A DNA stretch of 64,000 bases, taken from NCBI GenBank assembly GCA_024195265.1, contig JAJLRJ010000006.1:32322434-32386433 (forward strand). Reading direction: 5' to 3'. The first letter of the stretch is position 1. Every line of letters begins with the position of its first letter. Source of the DNA: Dendrophyllia cribrosa (lineage: Eukaryota; Cnidaria; Anthozoa; Scleractinia; Dendrophylliidae). The notes under the pieces are model-generated. The model searched no databases, was not told where the DNA came from, and saw only the letters and a program-made list of their open reading frames with translations. The position numbers and the translations under genes were made by a program. Positions 33,375 to 45,170 of this stretch are shown here, in pieces.

Positions 33375-35150
33375 ATGTCGGGAAAGTGCGTTGTGATCAG
33401 CAGTTGTGTTTGCCTCTTCATAATTGTATCCGCTGCTATATGTTTTGTTGCTCTGACCATCCAGCCTAATCATGATGGGCAACCAACTCTGATACTATAC
33501 AAAAATGGGCTGATATCACTGAAATTCTCCTTCGTTTCTTGGACCAGCAGTCTATTTGAAACATCATCACTGGAGTCCTTTATTCTGGCATCCACAGCAG
33601 AGAATTCACTAAGCGGCCTTGCTGTGTATTCCAACCTCACAAATGCGTGTCAACAGATGGCCGATGTAAGCAATGCAAACATACAAGTGCACAAAATCGC
33701 CCTTGTCACCCTTGTGAACGAATCTGCGTGTTCATTGCAAGAACTAGCAGGAAATGCACAGAATGCAGGATACTCTGTACTGATATATTTTGGAGATGAA
33801 ATGCCTCGACCCTTGCCGCCCAATCTACCGACTCGGAAGAAATTAATTCTTCCGGTTGTGGAAATTTCTCATTATAATTCATTCGATGACTCGAATGGAC
33901 GTTTAAATAAAACTACTGTCGAGTTGTTCTTTTCCGATGCAGACCGAACTAATGTTGACATCTTGTGTCCCAATTGCAATACACCCGGCGAAGATGAACT
34001 AAATGAAATGGATTCTTACTTAGTTAGCCTTTACTATTGGTTTCTTGTTGGGCCGTTAATCACACTCGAGTGGATGAGACGTACAAAAAAACGTCGTTGG
34101 ATGTCTGGCGGTCAACATGTCGACGAAGATCAGAGCAAGCTGACTGTTGAAAACGAGAATGTTCCTGAAAATGAAATTCGAACCATGGAAGAAGGCGAAA
34201 ATGGAAATGAGCTATTGTCAAACCAACTATTACTCTCATCAAATGACGATGATTCCGTTATTGAAACTCACCAGGGACTAGAGGGTTCGAGAGAAGGTGA
34301 GTACGGCAGCCAAAGAGGTGAAAGACAACCGCTACTTATTGCTGTGGATGAAAATACGATTCAGCTTCGAGGCACTGGAAGTGTCTATCATATGAAAAAG
34401 ATTTTTCACAAAGGTGTGATGTGTTTTGTTTATATAATTCTTATCATAGCAGCCCTTCCGATTTCTATTTCTTGCGGAGGTTTGTCCTTTTTTAGATTTG
34501 ATCAAGGGGCAAGTTTTGGCAGTCTAATTGCAAAATCCTTCCTTTCCAACTATTCAGAAACTAAGGAAATCTTTGAATCACACAACGGAACAGTGACATC
34601 CACCTATACGACTGTTAACATTTCCTACTTGATATCGATTTTTATTGTTTTGTCGTGGTCACCCTTTCAGATATTTTGTTTTTTTCTGTACTGTCAGTTC
34701 GTCTGTAACAGCACATGGACCGTTCCAACCAACTTTTCGAAACTGATTCGAAGCGATTGGTTTGCGTCAAACATTTATTTGCTGGTTTTAGCTGTAGTTG
34801 TGCCTTATTGTAACTCATTATACAGTTTTGGTTATTTTGCGATTTACAACATCGTTTGCACAGTCTGTAATGTGCTTTTCATCATCATCGTAAACAAGCA
34901 CAAATCTGTCACGCGTTATGTTTTTTACATCAGCGTATGTATGATTTGTGCGTATATTGAAAGCGATATTGTTGCCGTGTTTTATTTTGCACTCAATTCT
35001 AAAGGATCCCTAAACAACTTAAAACTCACTGCCCTCCGTACGGTAGCGATTGGGCTCACTTTGACTGTGAGTTTCAGTTCTTCTATGCACATCATTCGAA
35101 AACTTTTTAAGCCGAAGGAATCGCTGTTTGAGGGACTTGGGGAGAAATAA
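33375..35150 (+). CDS. PA-domain seven-span membrane protein, copy 1 (intact)
   Basis: An intronless frame of 591 residues. Residues 1-30 are a hydrophobic signal peptide or anchor. Residues about 64-145 resemble a protease-associated (PA) domain: GLAVYSNLTNAC, then KIALVTLVNESACSLQELA, then NAQNAGYSVLIYF, close in pattern to RNF13-type PA domains. A first span (about 214-233, YYWFLVGPLITLEW) is followed by RRTKKRR and an acidic loop of about 110 residues with ERQPLL (316-321), an acidic-dileucine endolysosomal sorting pattern. Further spans lie at about 346-367, 417-440, 463-480, 485-506, 515-539 and 552-575; the tail is cytoplasmic by the positive-inside rule. N-glycosylation sequons (NLT, NES, NKT) lie in the lumenal part. 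There is no RING, kinase or rhodopsin motif. Function is unknown; a lysosomal or surface receptor-like role is inference. The start is chosen because VISSCVC is conserved in all three copies. Confidence 0.9.
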   Translation: MSGKCVVISSCVCLFIIVSAAICFVALTIQPNHDGQPTLILYKNGLISLKFSFVSWTSSLFETSSLESFILASTAENSLSGLAVYSNLTNACQQMADVSNANIQVHKIALVTLVNESACSLQELAGNAQNAGYSVLIYFGDEMPRPLPPNLPTRKKLILPVVEISHYNSFDDSNGRLNKTTVELFFSDADRTNVDILCPNCNTPGEDELNEMDSYLVSLYYWFLVGPLITLEWMRRTKKRRWMSGGQHVDEDQSKLTVENENVPENEIRTMEEGENGNELLSNQLLLSSNDDDSVIETHQGLEGSREGEYGSQRGERQPLLIAVDENTIQLRGTGSVYHMKKIFHKGVMCFVYIILIIAALPISISCGGLSFFRFDQGASFGSLIAKSFLSNYSETKEIFESHNGTVTSTYTTVNISYLISIFIVLSWSPFQIFCFFLYCQFVCNSTWTVPTNFSKLIRSDWFASNIYLLVLAVVVPYCNSLYSFGYFAIYNIVCTVCNVLFIIIVNKHKSVTRYVFYISVCMICAYIESDIVAVFYFALNSKGSLNNLKLTALRTVAIGLTLTVSFSSSMHIIRKLFKPKESLFEGLGEK

Positions 35151-35225
35151 AACGGAGCACCATATGGATCAGATGTGAACCCCACGTAACTCATAGTTTT
35201 CTTGATAGTTCACTATTTTTATATT
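35151..35225. repeat. Conserved 3' flank start, copy 1
   Basis: Just after the stop, GGAGCAC then AACTCATAGTTTTCTTGATAG match the flanks of copies 2 and 3. Homology breaks near 35225 and resumes near 38307, so about 3.1 kb of later sequence was inserted here. Confidence 0.75.
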
Positions 35226-36043
35226 CCTTTTCTTTTTTGTGCAGTGATGCGTCACGCAACCTTCTACTTCTCTAAGAAGGGCATTGCGTGACAACCAAGC
35301 AAGCTGTGAGCAGACTTGTAGATACTTCCAACTTCTCGGCGCAGGCTTTGGCCCTAAAAATCGTTAAAGAATAATTTTGATCGGTCTAATAGGCCATTTG
35401 CACGATGACGTCATATGACTACAACTACCAGAATCCTTCAGTTTTTTGTTTTGTTGTGCAAACCTGGGCTATTGTTATTTAAACCGCACTGGGATTGAAA
35501 AATTTAAATAAGAAAGGAAAAACGAAATGAATTCTGGTAGTTGTTGTCAAATGACGCCATCGTGCAAATGCCCTATTGCAAACATTTGCCAGACGTTTGC
35601 GAAAACGCAGATGTAAACAAAGAGCTGAAACATTAAGCGAGTCGCACCCCTCAATGAGCGTTTGGCACTTTCTCTTCGTTCCTTCCCATGGCACCGCGCG
35701 CACCTCTCTTATTTTGTCCATGTTACATCAGGGACGGACCATTAATTGTTTTGACGGGGGGTGGGGGAGGGGTGGAAAATTTTCACATGGAAACATCGTT
35801 TTATATGCGGCACCTACTGCAAACAATTATTTTTTGTGTCTCCGTCCAACTGCGATACTTTTTTCTTTATTTTTTGCTTGCATACCCTGGAAACGAGGTT
35901 GGTTTACTCATCTTACTGAAGATAAAAGAACAATAGTGATGAAGCTGTTAACAAAGAAAAACCCCAGTTTGTATATCCCATAGGTGCTTGCGGTCACCTA
36001 GTGGAGATTCAGAGAATGTAACGGGGTTTCATGGGGGTAGTCG

Positions 36044-36794
36044 CTTTGGTAGATTGTGCTAGCATAATTTTAAGCATAATTTAACAAAACGAACATTATT
36101 TTAAGCTTTTATTTCAGTTTAGCACTGCTAGCATAATCCGAGCTTTTATGCGTTGAAAACAAAAAAAACATCATAGTTCTAGAATAATTCAGTTTGTATT
36201 TTATTTCTGAATTGTTTTTGGAAAATATTGAGGTCTTTGCCCATGCATGGTCAAATATGGTCCGGCAGACTCCAGGTCACCCTGTGGTCAGCATATCTGA
36301 GAGACTGATACTCTCCTCAGGCCACCGCGCTTATGGCTCGGCGGCTCGGCCCCTCAGGCCTCAGATCAAAGATGGCGTCGTCCTCGAGTACTCCAGTACA
36401 TCCACTTCCAGCACTTCCAGCCCCTTCAGCACTTCCAGTGCCGTACCAAGAGCTTCAATCTCTAGAGAACGTGTTCCTAAAAGTAATACCCAGAAACGGT
36501 TGATTTTGATATCATTTGTTAACCATTTGGCTTTTCGAGGTGCGCACATGCGTATTTGCGATGCTAAAGACTGTAAGACTGGAAGGTAGACTATATGAAT
36601 GTTCATTAAAGTCAAAATTGATAGAGTTAAGCTACTGGTGATCTTTATTTTCCTTAAAATCTAAGTAGCATAATTTCGGTGACAGAGAGCATAATTTTCA
36701 GAAAGTAGCATAATTTTGGCATAATTTCTAAAAAATATGAGCACTGCTAAAAGCATAATATGCTTTAGTTTTTTCGAGCACAATCTACTAAAGC
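36044..36794. mobile_element. DNA element with GGTAGATTGTGCT ends, about 750 bp
   Basis: The left end CTTTGGTAGATTGTGCTAGC and the right end, reversed, GCTTTAGTAGATTGTGCTCG. The interior is rich in AGCATAATTT. A Ser/Thr-rich open frame (36194-36589) has no recognised domain. TAGTCGCT occurs on both flanks (8 bp, hAT-like), but the boundary is ambiguous. Confidence 0.6.
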
Positions 36795-37686
36795 CTATAG
36801 TCGCTTAGGAGACCTGGTCACTTACGAGATTAGTCACAAGAACAGCTTGAAATCTAATGAGAGGTATACAGCTAAGACTTCATCTTTAAAGGTGAGGCGG
36901 ATAGGGGTACATAGAAGACATTAACATCGTTTTTATATTCGACTATATAAAATGCATTAGGTTTAGTTTTAACATCAAAAGATCCAGTTATGCACAATAA
37001 GATAACAAATGCGCGCGATAAGATTACAGTTGTGTACGATAAGAATTTTATTAAGTAAAGGCATACAGTCCTTCTTGATTTCTCGTAACCATTTATAATT
37101 TAAGTTGCCAGGAGATGTTATCGCTTTTATAATAGAATTTTATGTATTTCGAGTTTTATAGTAAGGAGATCTAAGGACAATGAATATATATGTACTTGAA
37201 TTAAGAAATAGTTTAACTTAGAATATATCAAAAATGGGGGTAGTGTTTTTCGCGCGTTTTGATTGGCTACTCAAACTCGGAATAGCATTATATTCACCTC
37301 CACTTCAGTGAATGATTGTAAAATTATTACCCTAAAATCCTGTAAATACGTAAAAGCCACCGTTAATGTTGGAATAAGCAGCCCTTAGAGGGCGCAATTT
37401 TCAGGTAGCAGGCCGGGCTTCTTCAGTTCCGAATGGCCCTTACGTTTGGCTGATAAACTGAACGCCTAAAGTTCGTTTTAAGAAACTGCCTGAGCAAGGT
37501 AAACAAATCGTAAAAAATTAATTCAAATTATGAAAGTAAGCAACTGAAGGTAAAATGCTTTTAAAAGACTGAGCGTACTACCGTAGTCGTTAATAGTGGA
37601 ATTCTCAGCCAATGTTACAACGGGTTGTTTTTGAGGTAGTCCTTAGTATTTTTTAACAAAGTTACCTGTAAGTAAATAATAATTAT

Positions 37687-38098
37687 TACCGTATTTTCTC
37701 GAATAACAACCGTCCCTCGATTAATCGTACCCCCTCGAATAATTTGCCCCCGTTTGGTGGAAATGTTTGAAATAATCGCCTCCCTCTCGTTTACATCTTC
37801 CTGGTCAAGTTAAAAGTTCACTTCTTGTATAGGAAACGATCGTTACTATTACAGAAAAGTTACAAAAGCACAGGTTTCATATAGTTTTTCTATAGTGACG
37901 TTCGTGTATTTACTCTTTACTCTATTTTCGTGGAGCTCTGTATCAGTAGCACATTAGCACGTTAGCACTTACAGCGAGCAATATTTGAAATAATCCCCCC
38001 CCCCCCCCCTCGATTAATCGCTTCCCCTCGAAAAATCGCCTCCTTTTGGAGTGAAAAATTAATAATCGCCCCCGGCTGATATTCGAGGAAATACTGTA
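37687..38098. mobile_element. MITE with CCGTATTTTCTCGAATA ends
   Basis: The left end TACCGTATTTTCTCGAATA and the right end, reversed, TACAGTATTTCCTCGAATA; CCCTCGATTAATCG is repeated inside. TA at both edges suggests a Tc1/mariner-type target. It includes a C-tract near 37987. Confidence 0.7.
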
Positions 38099-38306
38099 TT
38101 CCGTTTTAATACTTTCGGTGGCTGTTATTTTTAGGAGTGTCTTGCGGAATTCTACGGTGCGTAGCAGTGGCGTATCCAGACCCCATCGCAAGGCGGAAGG
38201 GGGGTGGGGGTCGGGCCTTATTTGTTTGCAGGATAAGCGTGAGGGGGGAGGGGGTGGGGCTCAGGCTTTCCAAGGGCCACTTCCTTAGATCAGCCACTTC
38301 ATAGTG

Positions 38307-39185
38307 TTCATAATAATTACAGACGAACCACTCTGTGGCAAAAGGTTTTGTAACATTTTGTGTTAGTTTTATTTTACCATAAAAGTTGTTTACTTGTTGT
38401 TTACTTACAGAAGTATAGATCTAGAATTTTAACCTATTAAAGTGATTGAAAAAAATGTTGGTTTATTTTCTCTTCCGAAGCATCAATTTCACTTAGAAAT
38501 CACCTATAACCAAAATATTTATCACCGACTTCAATGTTCAGGGGTGTACCCAGGGGAGTGTTCCAGGGAAGGGTTCCTGAATCCCCCTTTCCGAGAAAAA
38601 AGAAAAAATCGAGAAAGGAGCAGACTATTTCAGCGTAAAAACGAGAGACGTAGTTGAAACTTCACTTCAAAACACATTTTTCCTTTCTGAACGTGACATG
38701 CACATGCGTTTTGAATGCCTGTATACCTGAACTGTTCTGAGTGACTGATTTTGGACGAGACCAAAAGGCTGGGTACGCCCCATCTGTTAAGCCAACGACA
38801 CACCAGGCGATTCTATACGCTTGCCGCGGCGATTGGCGAAAATCGCCAGGTGTGCCCGATTACAACGACGGCAATTTTCACCAGCGATCTAAATCGGATA
38901 TCTGACATGTCAAATATCAGTGAAATTCGCTTGCGATTTCCAACGGCGATCAATTTTGGCGCGACGAGCAAATAAAATCGCCTAGTGGGTCGCTGGCTCT
39001 ACGCGACGCGTCAAATCAATCCACTGTGACCAGTTTGCCCTAAACTTCCCATCATACCTCATATGGGAAGAATTTGATTGACCGCGAGGTAAATTCAAGA
39101 TGGCGGCTGCTATATAGTTGCAAATTATTCTGTGGCTTAACGCTGGTAAGTGGTTTATCTACTGGTGCGATGTTTTAGATTAGTT
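38307..39185. repeat. Segmental duplication: copy 1 3' flank, resumed
   Basis: GACGAACCACTCTGTGGC, then GTGATTGAAAAAAATGTTGG, TGTACCCAGG, GACATGCACATGCG, GAGTGACTGATT and GCCAACGACACACCAGGCGA follow in the same order as after copies 2 (50210 on) and 3 (60240 on). It ends at the mariner insertion, inside TTTAGATTAGTTTA, which copies 2 and 3 also carry. Confidence 0.8.
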
Positions 39186-39187
39186 TA

Positions 39188-40589
39188 CAGGGTGTCCCAA
39201 AAGTTCGTTCCTCTGATTTATATTAAAATAACTTTTGATTCACAAGCGATATATGCATCAAAATACCAGCTGTTATGTACACTAATATCATACGTAGTTT
39301 CCGTAGCCTGAGTGGCCTCCATTATTTTTTATCACATTTTGTAGCCGCTCCGGCATGTAAAGTGATAATTCTTGTAGCGTGGAAAACGGGACGTTTGCCT
39401 ATGCTAGCTTGAGCCGCCGTTTTAGTTCCTTCATGGTCTTCGGGATTGGATCTTTCTATGTGAATTTATCTGTTATACTCTAGAGATTCTCGATCGGGTT
39501 GATGTCTGATGAATTATTGACTGGCCACTCTACTTTCTCGATAAAATTGGGCAAATTTGTTTCGCAAATTTTGTTTTTCGTGGCCTTAGCTGTGTGAGCT
39601 GGTGCCCCGTCTTGAACGAATGTCATGTTACGGTTCAAACTGAAAAGTTTTTTCATGGTTGTTTCACTTGAAGATTACGACACAGAAGTGTTGTGATAGC
39701 TGCCTTGTTGATTTTCCTCGTTTGTACTTTGTCTTATCAAGGACTTTTTTTGCCTTATCGCTTACAGCCATGCTCCGTCACGCGTGACCAGTATTTTTGA
39801 AAATTTGAATGGATTTTTCAAGTTTACGCGTCGGTTTTGTAAATTCATTCCGAGATTCGGAATTCCCGTTAGAATTTTACCGCATTTTCGGAAACAAAGA
39901 GCAACAAAATATCATTTTATTTGAAATGTTACATATCCGAACAATATTTGTTTTTTTATACGCGTAGCGAAGTTATTTTTCCGTTAACTCGTGACTTTCA
40001 AAGTGTTTTCCTGAAAGATCTTCAAGGTTTCATTCAAATCTCGGACGTTACAAAGAAATATTCAAACGTTCATTTCAGTCTTGTGATTACTGGTCACGCG
40101 TGACGGAGCATGGCTGTAAGATCTCAGGTCTCCCACTTCGTTTCTCGTCTTCAAAATCTTAGGCTCTTGACGACCACTTTACTACCCAACGTTCGCTTTT
40201 TTCGAGTAGTTTAGCGATTTGTTGAACAGAAAAGCCAGAAGATCAAAGTATAGATGCTTGCTTGTACTCGTGAATAGAAGATTTTTTTTGGCTTTGAGTG
40301 GATTCATTTCAATATAAGCCGCTAAGCAAAACACTGGCAATTAATTCAGAGCAACTCGCGCCTGTGAAATCCGTAAAATGGCGGGAAATTTTCGCGCGCG
40401 CGATTTATTATCTCATATTTTAGCGGGAAAATAAAAAAAGGCCTGCTGCATTTAACCCCGTATTAAAGTAATAAGGACATTAAACTAGATTGTTTTTGTG
40501 AAAGATTTTATTAAAAGGCTATAACATGAGTTAATACAGAACAAAATACAGGCCTGTAAAGTAGAGGAACGAACTTTTGGGACACCCTG
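39188..40589 (-). mobile_element. Mariner-like transposon with degenerate transposase
   Basis: Ends CAGGGTGTCCCAAAAGTTCG and its complement, flanked by TA. Minus-strand remnants of the transposase occur in order: SERWVVKWSSRA and FEDEKRSGRPEILSDKAK, then KYKRGKSTRQLSQ (about 40220-39690, split by a nested element), then MTFVQDGAPAHTAKATKN and SSDINPIENL (about 39630-39480). QDGAPAHT and DINPIEN are the second and third catalytic blocks of Tc1/mariner transposases. Several stops and shifts (TAG right after NPIENL) make it dead. It is inserted in the duplicated 3' flank of the copy 1 gene. Confidence 0.88.
39765..40116. mobile_element. TA-target MITE nested in the mariner, 352 bp
   Basis: Ends CAGCCATGCTCCGTCACGCG and its complement, flanked by TA at 39763-39764 and 40117-40118. 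Removing it joins GRPEILSDKAK of the mariner transposase. Confidence 0.88.
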
Positions 40590-40591
40590 TA

Positions 40592-41960
40592 TACTGCAAT
40601 ATTACTTTGCTTGGACCTGACATATGAAATACGTGGCCGTAAAGTTGCATTCGACCCGCCAATTGAAACCCTTAGAAATACCCGATCAGAGACCAAAATA
40701 TGTAATCCTGTATGTAATGTTCGCTACCCATATTCGAACCAAAATCAGAGGTGAGGGGCTGCCCATTTTTTGACCTGACCCCTGACAAATTCAGACCTAA
40801 GATCTAAATTGATAGCCATTTTTAGAAGAAAAAAAAGATTCAAAACCCATACTCAATGGGGCCGCACATACCTATATAAATTTCGCGGTAACTTTCTTTC
40901 TGGATCTCCTTAAGACTGAAAGGGATACGTGTATTAGTCTTCACTCAAACAAACACTGGTTTGATAAGCACATCATTATTTTTTCGCCCGACCGAACGAC
41001 CGACCGACCCAGTTTCACGAGAGGGAAGCCAATGGGAACTTTTACTTTTATTAGGTAGAAAACTAGATAAATACAAAATCACAAGAACTGAAGGAGAAAC
41101 CCTCTGAACAAGAACTACATCCCTCAATATAGGGTCACCCACCCAGTCAAAAATTATAAATTACCTGAACTCTAAATTCAATTCTCAGTCTATAAAATCA
41201 TCCTAAAATAAAGTTAGGAAACGATATTTTAATTGGCCTCTGAAGCCAAACGTTCCGGAAATTTCGGTTGGAAATGCAATGGAACGGTCGGGTCCGAGCG
41301 GAAAATTTCCGAAAAAGGGGGGACTTGCTTTGAAGCTGGTCCACAATGTTGACATTTTTCGCTTGGATCGATGGACCGGTTGGTCCAATGGTAAAATGAA
41401 AAGCACCACTTGTGACTGTTCTCGTCCCCAAAGTCCCCCTGCCCTCTTAGGCTAAGTTCACACTCATAGAGCAAAAATCTCCTGATTCGTAAACGTGACC
41501 CGATTCGTCAAATCAGTACAGAGTGTTCGGATATTCGTTAAGCGTTTACATTACACGTTATTTGAATTCCTAAACAGTTTAAACTTCACTATGAATCCGG
41601 AAATATGTGGTTGTGTGACGAGACAACTCGTCCACCAAAATGTGAAATTGCGAACAGAAAATGGAAATTGGTCAAACGACGTTATGAAACCTTTCCTCAT
41701 GAGTTTCTTCTCCCAGGTTTCTTTGCAGAGTGAAGACAAAAAGTTGCAAGAAAAATAAATTATCCTGCGCGCAGACGTCTCCTATATACAAATAAAATTA
41801 ACCATTTGATTAAATTTGGTAACGCGAAAAGCCGGATTGGAACAATTTTTACCGTTAGGCGTAAAATGTTAACGCTTATAAAAACTATACAGTAATCTTA
41901 TAAAAAAGATATGCTATTTATATACATTATAAACCGTCAACCGTAAAAGCCACCACCTCA
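40592..41960. other. Gene-poor interval
   Basis: No gene was recognised. Short frames at 41229 (minus) and 41495 (plus) have no family resemblance. Confidence 0.4.
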
Positions 41961-42325
41961 TTGAGACCATCCTTCAATGAAGCCTCTTTTCACTTCAGAT
42001 TGATGGCATGTTGAGTAGTGGGTGTACTTTTCAGTACGCCCACTGTAGTAGGGTGGGTGTCTAGACACCCACTTAGGTAGTTTTAAAATGGGCGCGTACA
42101 TCGAGCACCGATTCAGCTATGAATCTCTCGCCTTTATTAACGTTAGTGTCCAAGAAGCACGTTTCTGTTTCAGATATTTCAGCCGGAAATTTATTAATTA
42201 CAGTAGATGATGTTTGTTTCCTTGTTCAATGAACTGTAGTATCTTCTCTCTGGTTGCGTTCCAAAGAGAAAAATGTCGCCAATATAGCGTTTCTAAAAGA
42301 GCGGTTTTAAAGCGTTTTCACTTAA

Positions 42326-42493
42326 AGGGACACTGTCCCGGCTGAAATATGCTTCTGTTTTGCTCTATATAAACTTTTTATCCAATTGAGTTGTATATTT
42401 GGTGACATTTGGTGATATAACATCAGGATGCATCTGATTTAACATGGAAATTAGGTAAGTGAAATGTTGTTATTTCGGCGGAATAGTGCCCCT
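42326..42493. mobile_element. TTAA-target MITE, 168 bp
   Basis: Ends AGGGACACTGTCCCGGCTGA and, reversed, AGGGGCACTATTCCGCCGAA, flanked by TTAA (42322-42325, 42494-42497). It interrupts the Penelope-like RT. Confidence 0.85.
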
Positions 42494-43280
42494 TTAAGAT
42501 TTCTGTTCCTACCTTCACTTTATATAAAATAGACGAGTAAAAGACTGCCATTTGTGTGCCAATGGCAGTTTCGTGGGTGTGAAGGTAGTTCAGCTTTTCA
42601 TTAAATTGGAAAAAGTTCTCTGTTAAGATAAGTTTGAGTTTCTTAGAATAAGAATAGGAGGAATAGGAGGTTCGAGTTTTTGTGAAAGGCGTCATTTAGT
42701 GTTTTATTTTTGATCAAGTTGCGATGACCTAAGAACAAGAGTTTATAAGCCTAGCAAACTATGTTAATTCCATCTTCTTGTGGGATGTTCGCATAAAGGC
42801 TCGTTAGGTCCATTGAAGCAAGGATTGTGTCCTCTGGGACTTTCGTTTGTTTTACGAATTTGATGAAGTTGAGTCGTATTTTTTATATATGACTCCCGTT
42901 GTTGTGCTGTAGGCCGCTGAAGGAGTTGGTCAACAAATGCTGATAATTTCTCTGTTGGGCCATCACACCCTGATATAATTGCCTTTGGACAGGGGTCGGT
43001 TTGTGCATCTTGGTAAGGTTTGGTGTTTGACAAAGCAACTTTTTAGTCATTTCATCTATGTGATTTCCATTGTAAAGTTCATAAATTATATCAATTATTA
43101 ATGATTTATTTGTGGGTCATTCGTAGCTCGTGTGCGACTTTACCCTTACCTCCGTTTCCCTTACCATGGGCTCTGAGAGAGGTCTGTAGCGCTTTTTACT
43201 TTTCGTTATTCAATTGGGTTGGACGTATCTTGCTTTATTTTCCTTTTTTAGAACCAGTGATTCTTTTGTCAGCTTTTAAA

Positions 43281-43430
43281 AGCTGACTCGTCCACAGTCG
43301 TCTTTCTAGGCAAGACGCGGGAGATGCGTGTGGGTGATAGACGCGGAACGTGAGAAGCGCGACCATCACACCTCGCGCTCCCCTCGGCCGCGCTCCTCTC
43401 GTCAATTGAGAGACGATTGGGGACGAGTCA
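43281..43430. mobile_element. Inverted-repeat element with GACTCGTCC ends
   Basis: TGACTCGTCCACAGTCGTCT and, reversed, TGACTCGTCCCCAATCGTCT bound a GC-rich segment with CTCGCGCTCCCCTCGGCCGC. It breaks the Penelope-like frame after LKSDTETD. Confidence 0.7.
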
Positions 43431-43904
43431 GTTTCGGTGTCACTTTTCAAGACTTTGAGTGCGTCACACTCAGCGGGATTGAGATCATTTCGAGGTTTTA
43501 TAAGTTTCATTTCTGCTAGCTGAGTTTTAACCTCTTTATATAGCTGTCAGATTTCCGTAAAGATTTAAGAGCCAATGTTACCAACGGTCAGGCATTCGCC
43601 GGCAACTGGCGAAAAATGGATTTCACTTATATTCTCAACTTAGGTAGGCCCTTATGTGAAACAAATCACTGCATTGTCAGTTTGGCTAAATATCGATTTG
43701 TTTCAGAGAAAATCGATAATAACTGAATATCGCCAAAATGCCACTTTAGGGACTCAAAATTTATGTCGAGTTTGGAAGCTTCGCGTGAAAAAATAAAGCA
43801 CTCTAAAGGGACAACACCTATTAAATCTTAGAGAATGACATCAAAAAGGTACATTGAAGGTGATTTTATCGCTTTGTGTCCTTTAATTTACAAAGTGTAA
43901 TTAA

Positions 43905-44090
43905 TTTTACCCGAAGGGGGGGGGGGGCGTACTCCCTATAATGGGCTATACGGGGATGCTCCGCCCGAAAGGGGTACCTTTTTGAGGCTGGAGGTATATG
44001 AAAGGGTCGGGATTTCACGAGTTGAAGTATATGAAAGGGTGGGGATTTCACTAAGGATAGGAAAGGGTAGCGAAAACATGAGTTGAAGAT
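43905..44090. repeat. Dispersed AAAGGGGTACC-type repeat, second copy
   Basis: A G-tract, GCGTACTCCCTATAATGGGC, GGGGATGCTCCGCCC, then GAAAGGGGTACC and GTATATGAAAGGGT units. Inverted relative to the copy at 5380-5700. Confidence 0.7.
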
Positions 44091-44348
44091 AGGCACCAAG
44101 AACCTACAAATGACGCTTTATGAAATTTCGAGCAATCGGCAAATTTTACCGAGAATGCGAGCAATTACAAAAATTTGGCGAGCACAAGCAAGCGAGCACT
44201 GGTCTAAGTTGCGAGCAAATTGAGCAAAGGCCACATTTTGCGAGCACTTGAAAATGTTAAGGGACCATTCGATACCCCTATATATAAAAGTTGCTCAACC
44301 CTTTTTTTTTAATATTAAAAAAAATCAATAGTTATCGTTTATGACTAT

Positions 44349-44632
44349 AGAGCAGTTTTCAATTGACTGTCGAAAGTAATTACACAATTGCTTTGGTTTT
44401 GCATTGCTACGCTTTGTGATTGGCTAAAAAATCTTGCGCCACTTTCTTGACCAATCAGAAGTATTACCAAAACCAATCGTGACTTGCTCGCACGCGTTTT
44501 CCCGCGTTTGGCGCCGCCGACATGTAATTGCTTCGAGCTCTGATTGGTTCATTGGATTGTTTACGACTGCTGTGATTGGTCAGAGTAATTACTTTGGTTT
44601 TGGTTTTACGACACTCAATTGAAAACTGCTCT
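44349..44632. mobile_element. Palindromic MITE with AGAGCAGTTTTCAATTG ends
   Basis: AGAGCAGTTTTCAATTGA and its complement, then AAAGTAATTAC/GTAATTACTTT, enclose several TGATTGG (CCAAT-type) motifs. No ORF. Confidence 0.8.
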
Positions 44633-44734
44633 AATAAAGTTATTACTCTAATTTTTAATCTCTATTCGTAATCACTATTTATATTAATAAGTGTACAGGG
44701 GGGAAGCAAAAATACCGGAAATACCCCCCTCCCC

Positions 44735-44752
44735 CCCACACACACACACACA
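44735..44752. repeat. CA microsatellite
   Basis: (CA)n directly after a C-rich tract. Confidence 0.85.
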
Positions 44753-45170
44753 CCTTTCCACCGTCCGGCCAGACTACACACTGTGTTCAGATTGCGGAAT
44801 GATAGTGCAGTTTTACATGGCATGACTTTTGTTTTGGTATGATTTTGTGTTTCCTTTAAAATAAGAATAAAAAGACAAGAATAGGGAAATTAAAGTACAA
44901 AGAAAACAAAAGCAAACTTAACATAAATGTTTCCGGCCCAGAAGTGATATACTCTGTCACGCAACTATATTTTTTAGCTGTCAGGTCAACAGGCTGCTAT
45001 TTAACGTCAATATTACAATGATAAAAAACATCAACACTTCGACCAACGTGCCAAACGATCGGCTGAGCATTTCTTGTCATTTTTAGTTTTGAACTTCAAA
45101 GCTTCAGACTTAAAGTTTTAAACGCCGGCGTCCGTTGTCCGTTGTCCGTTGCGCTCTTCTGAATTAATTA

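Larger units (their letters stand above)
35226..38306. other. Insertion-rich interval within the copy 1 flank
   Basis: Absent from the equivalent positions after copies 2 and 3. It holds the element at 36044-36794, the MITE at 37687-38098 and a lone Harbinger-like end at 35730. ORFs near 35576 and 36194 show no family resemblance. Confidence 0.55.

Noticed and set aside
33375..35150. Classical rhodopsin-type GPCR assignment for the seven-span proteins
   Set aside because: No DRY- or NPxxY-like motif, and a loop of about 110 residues separates spans 1 and 2; topology alone is not enough.
35727..35990. A full Harbinger-like element starting AGGGACGGACCATT
   Set aside because: Only one end was found; no matching inverted end with a TWA duplication within the next kilobase.
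36194..36589. 131-codon Ser/Thr-rich frame
   Set aside because: It lies within an inverted-repeat element, low complexity (STSSTSS), no recognised domain.
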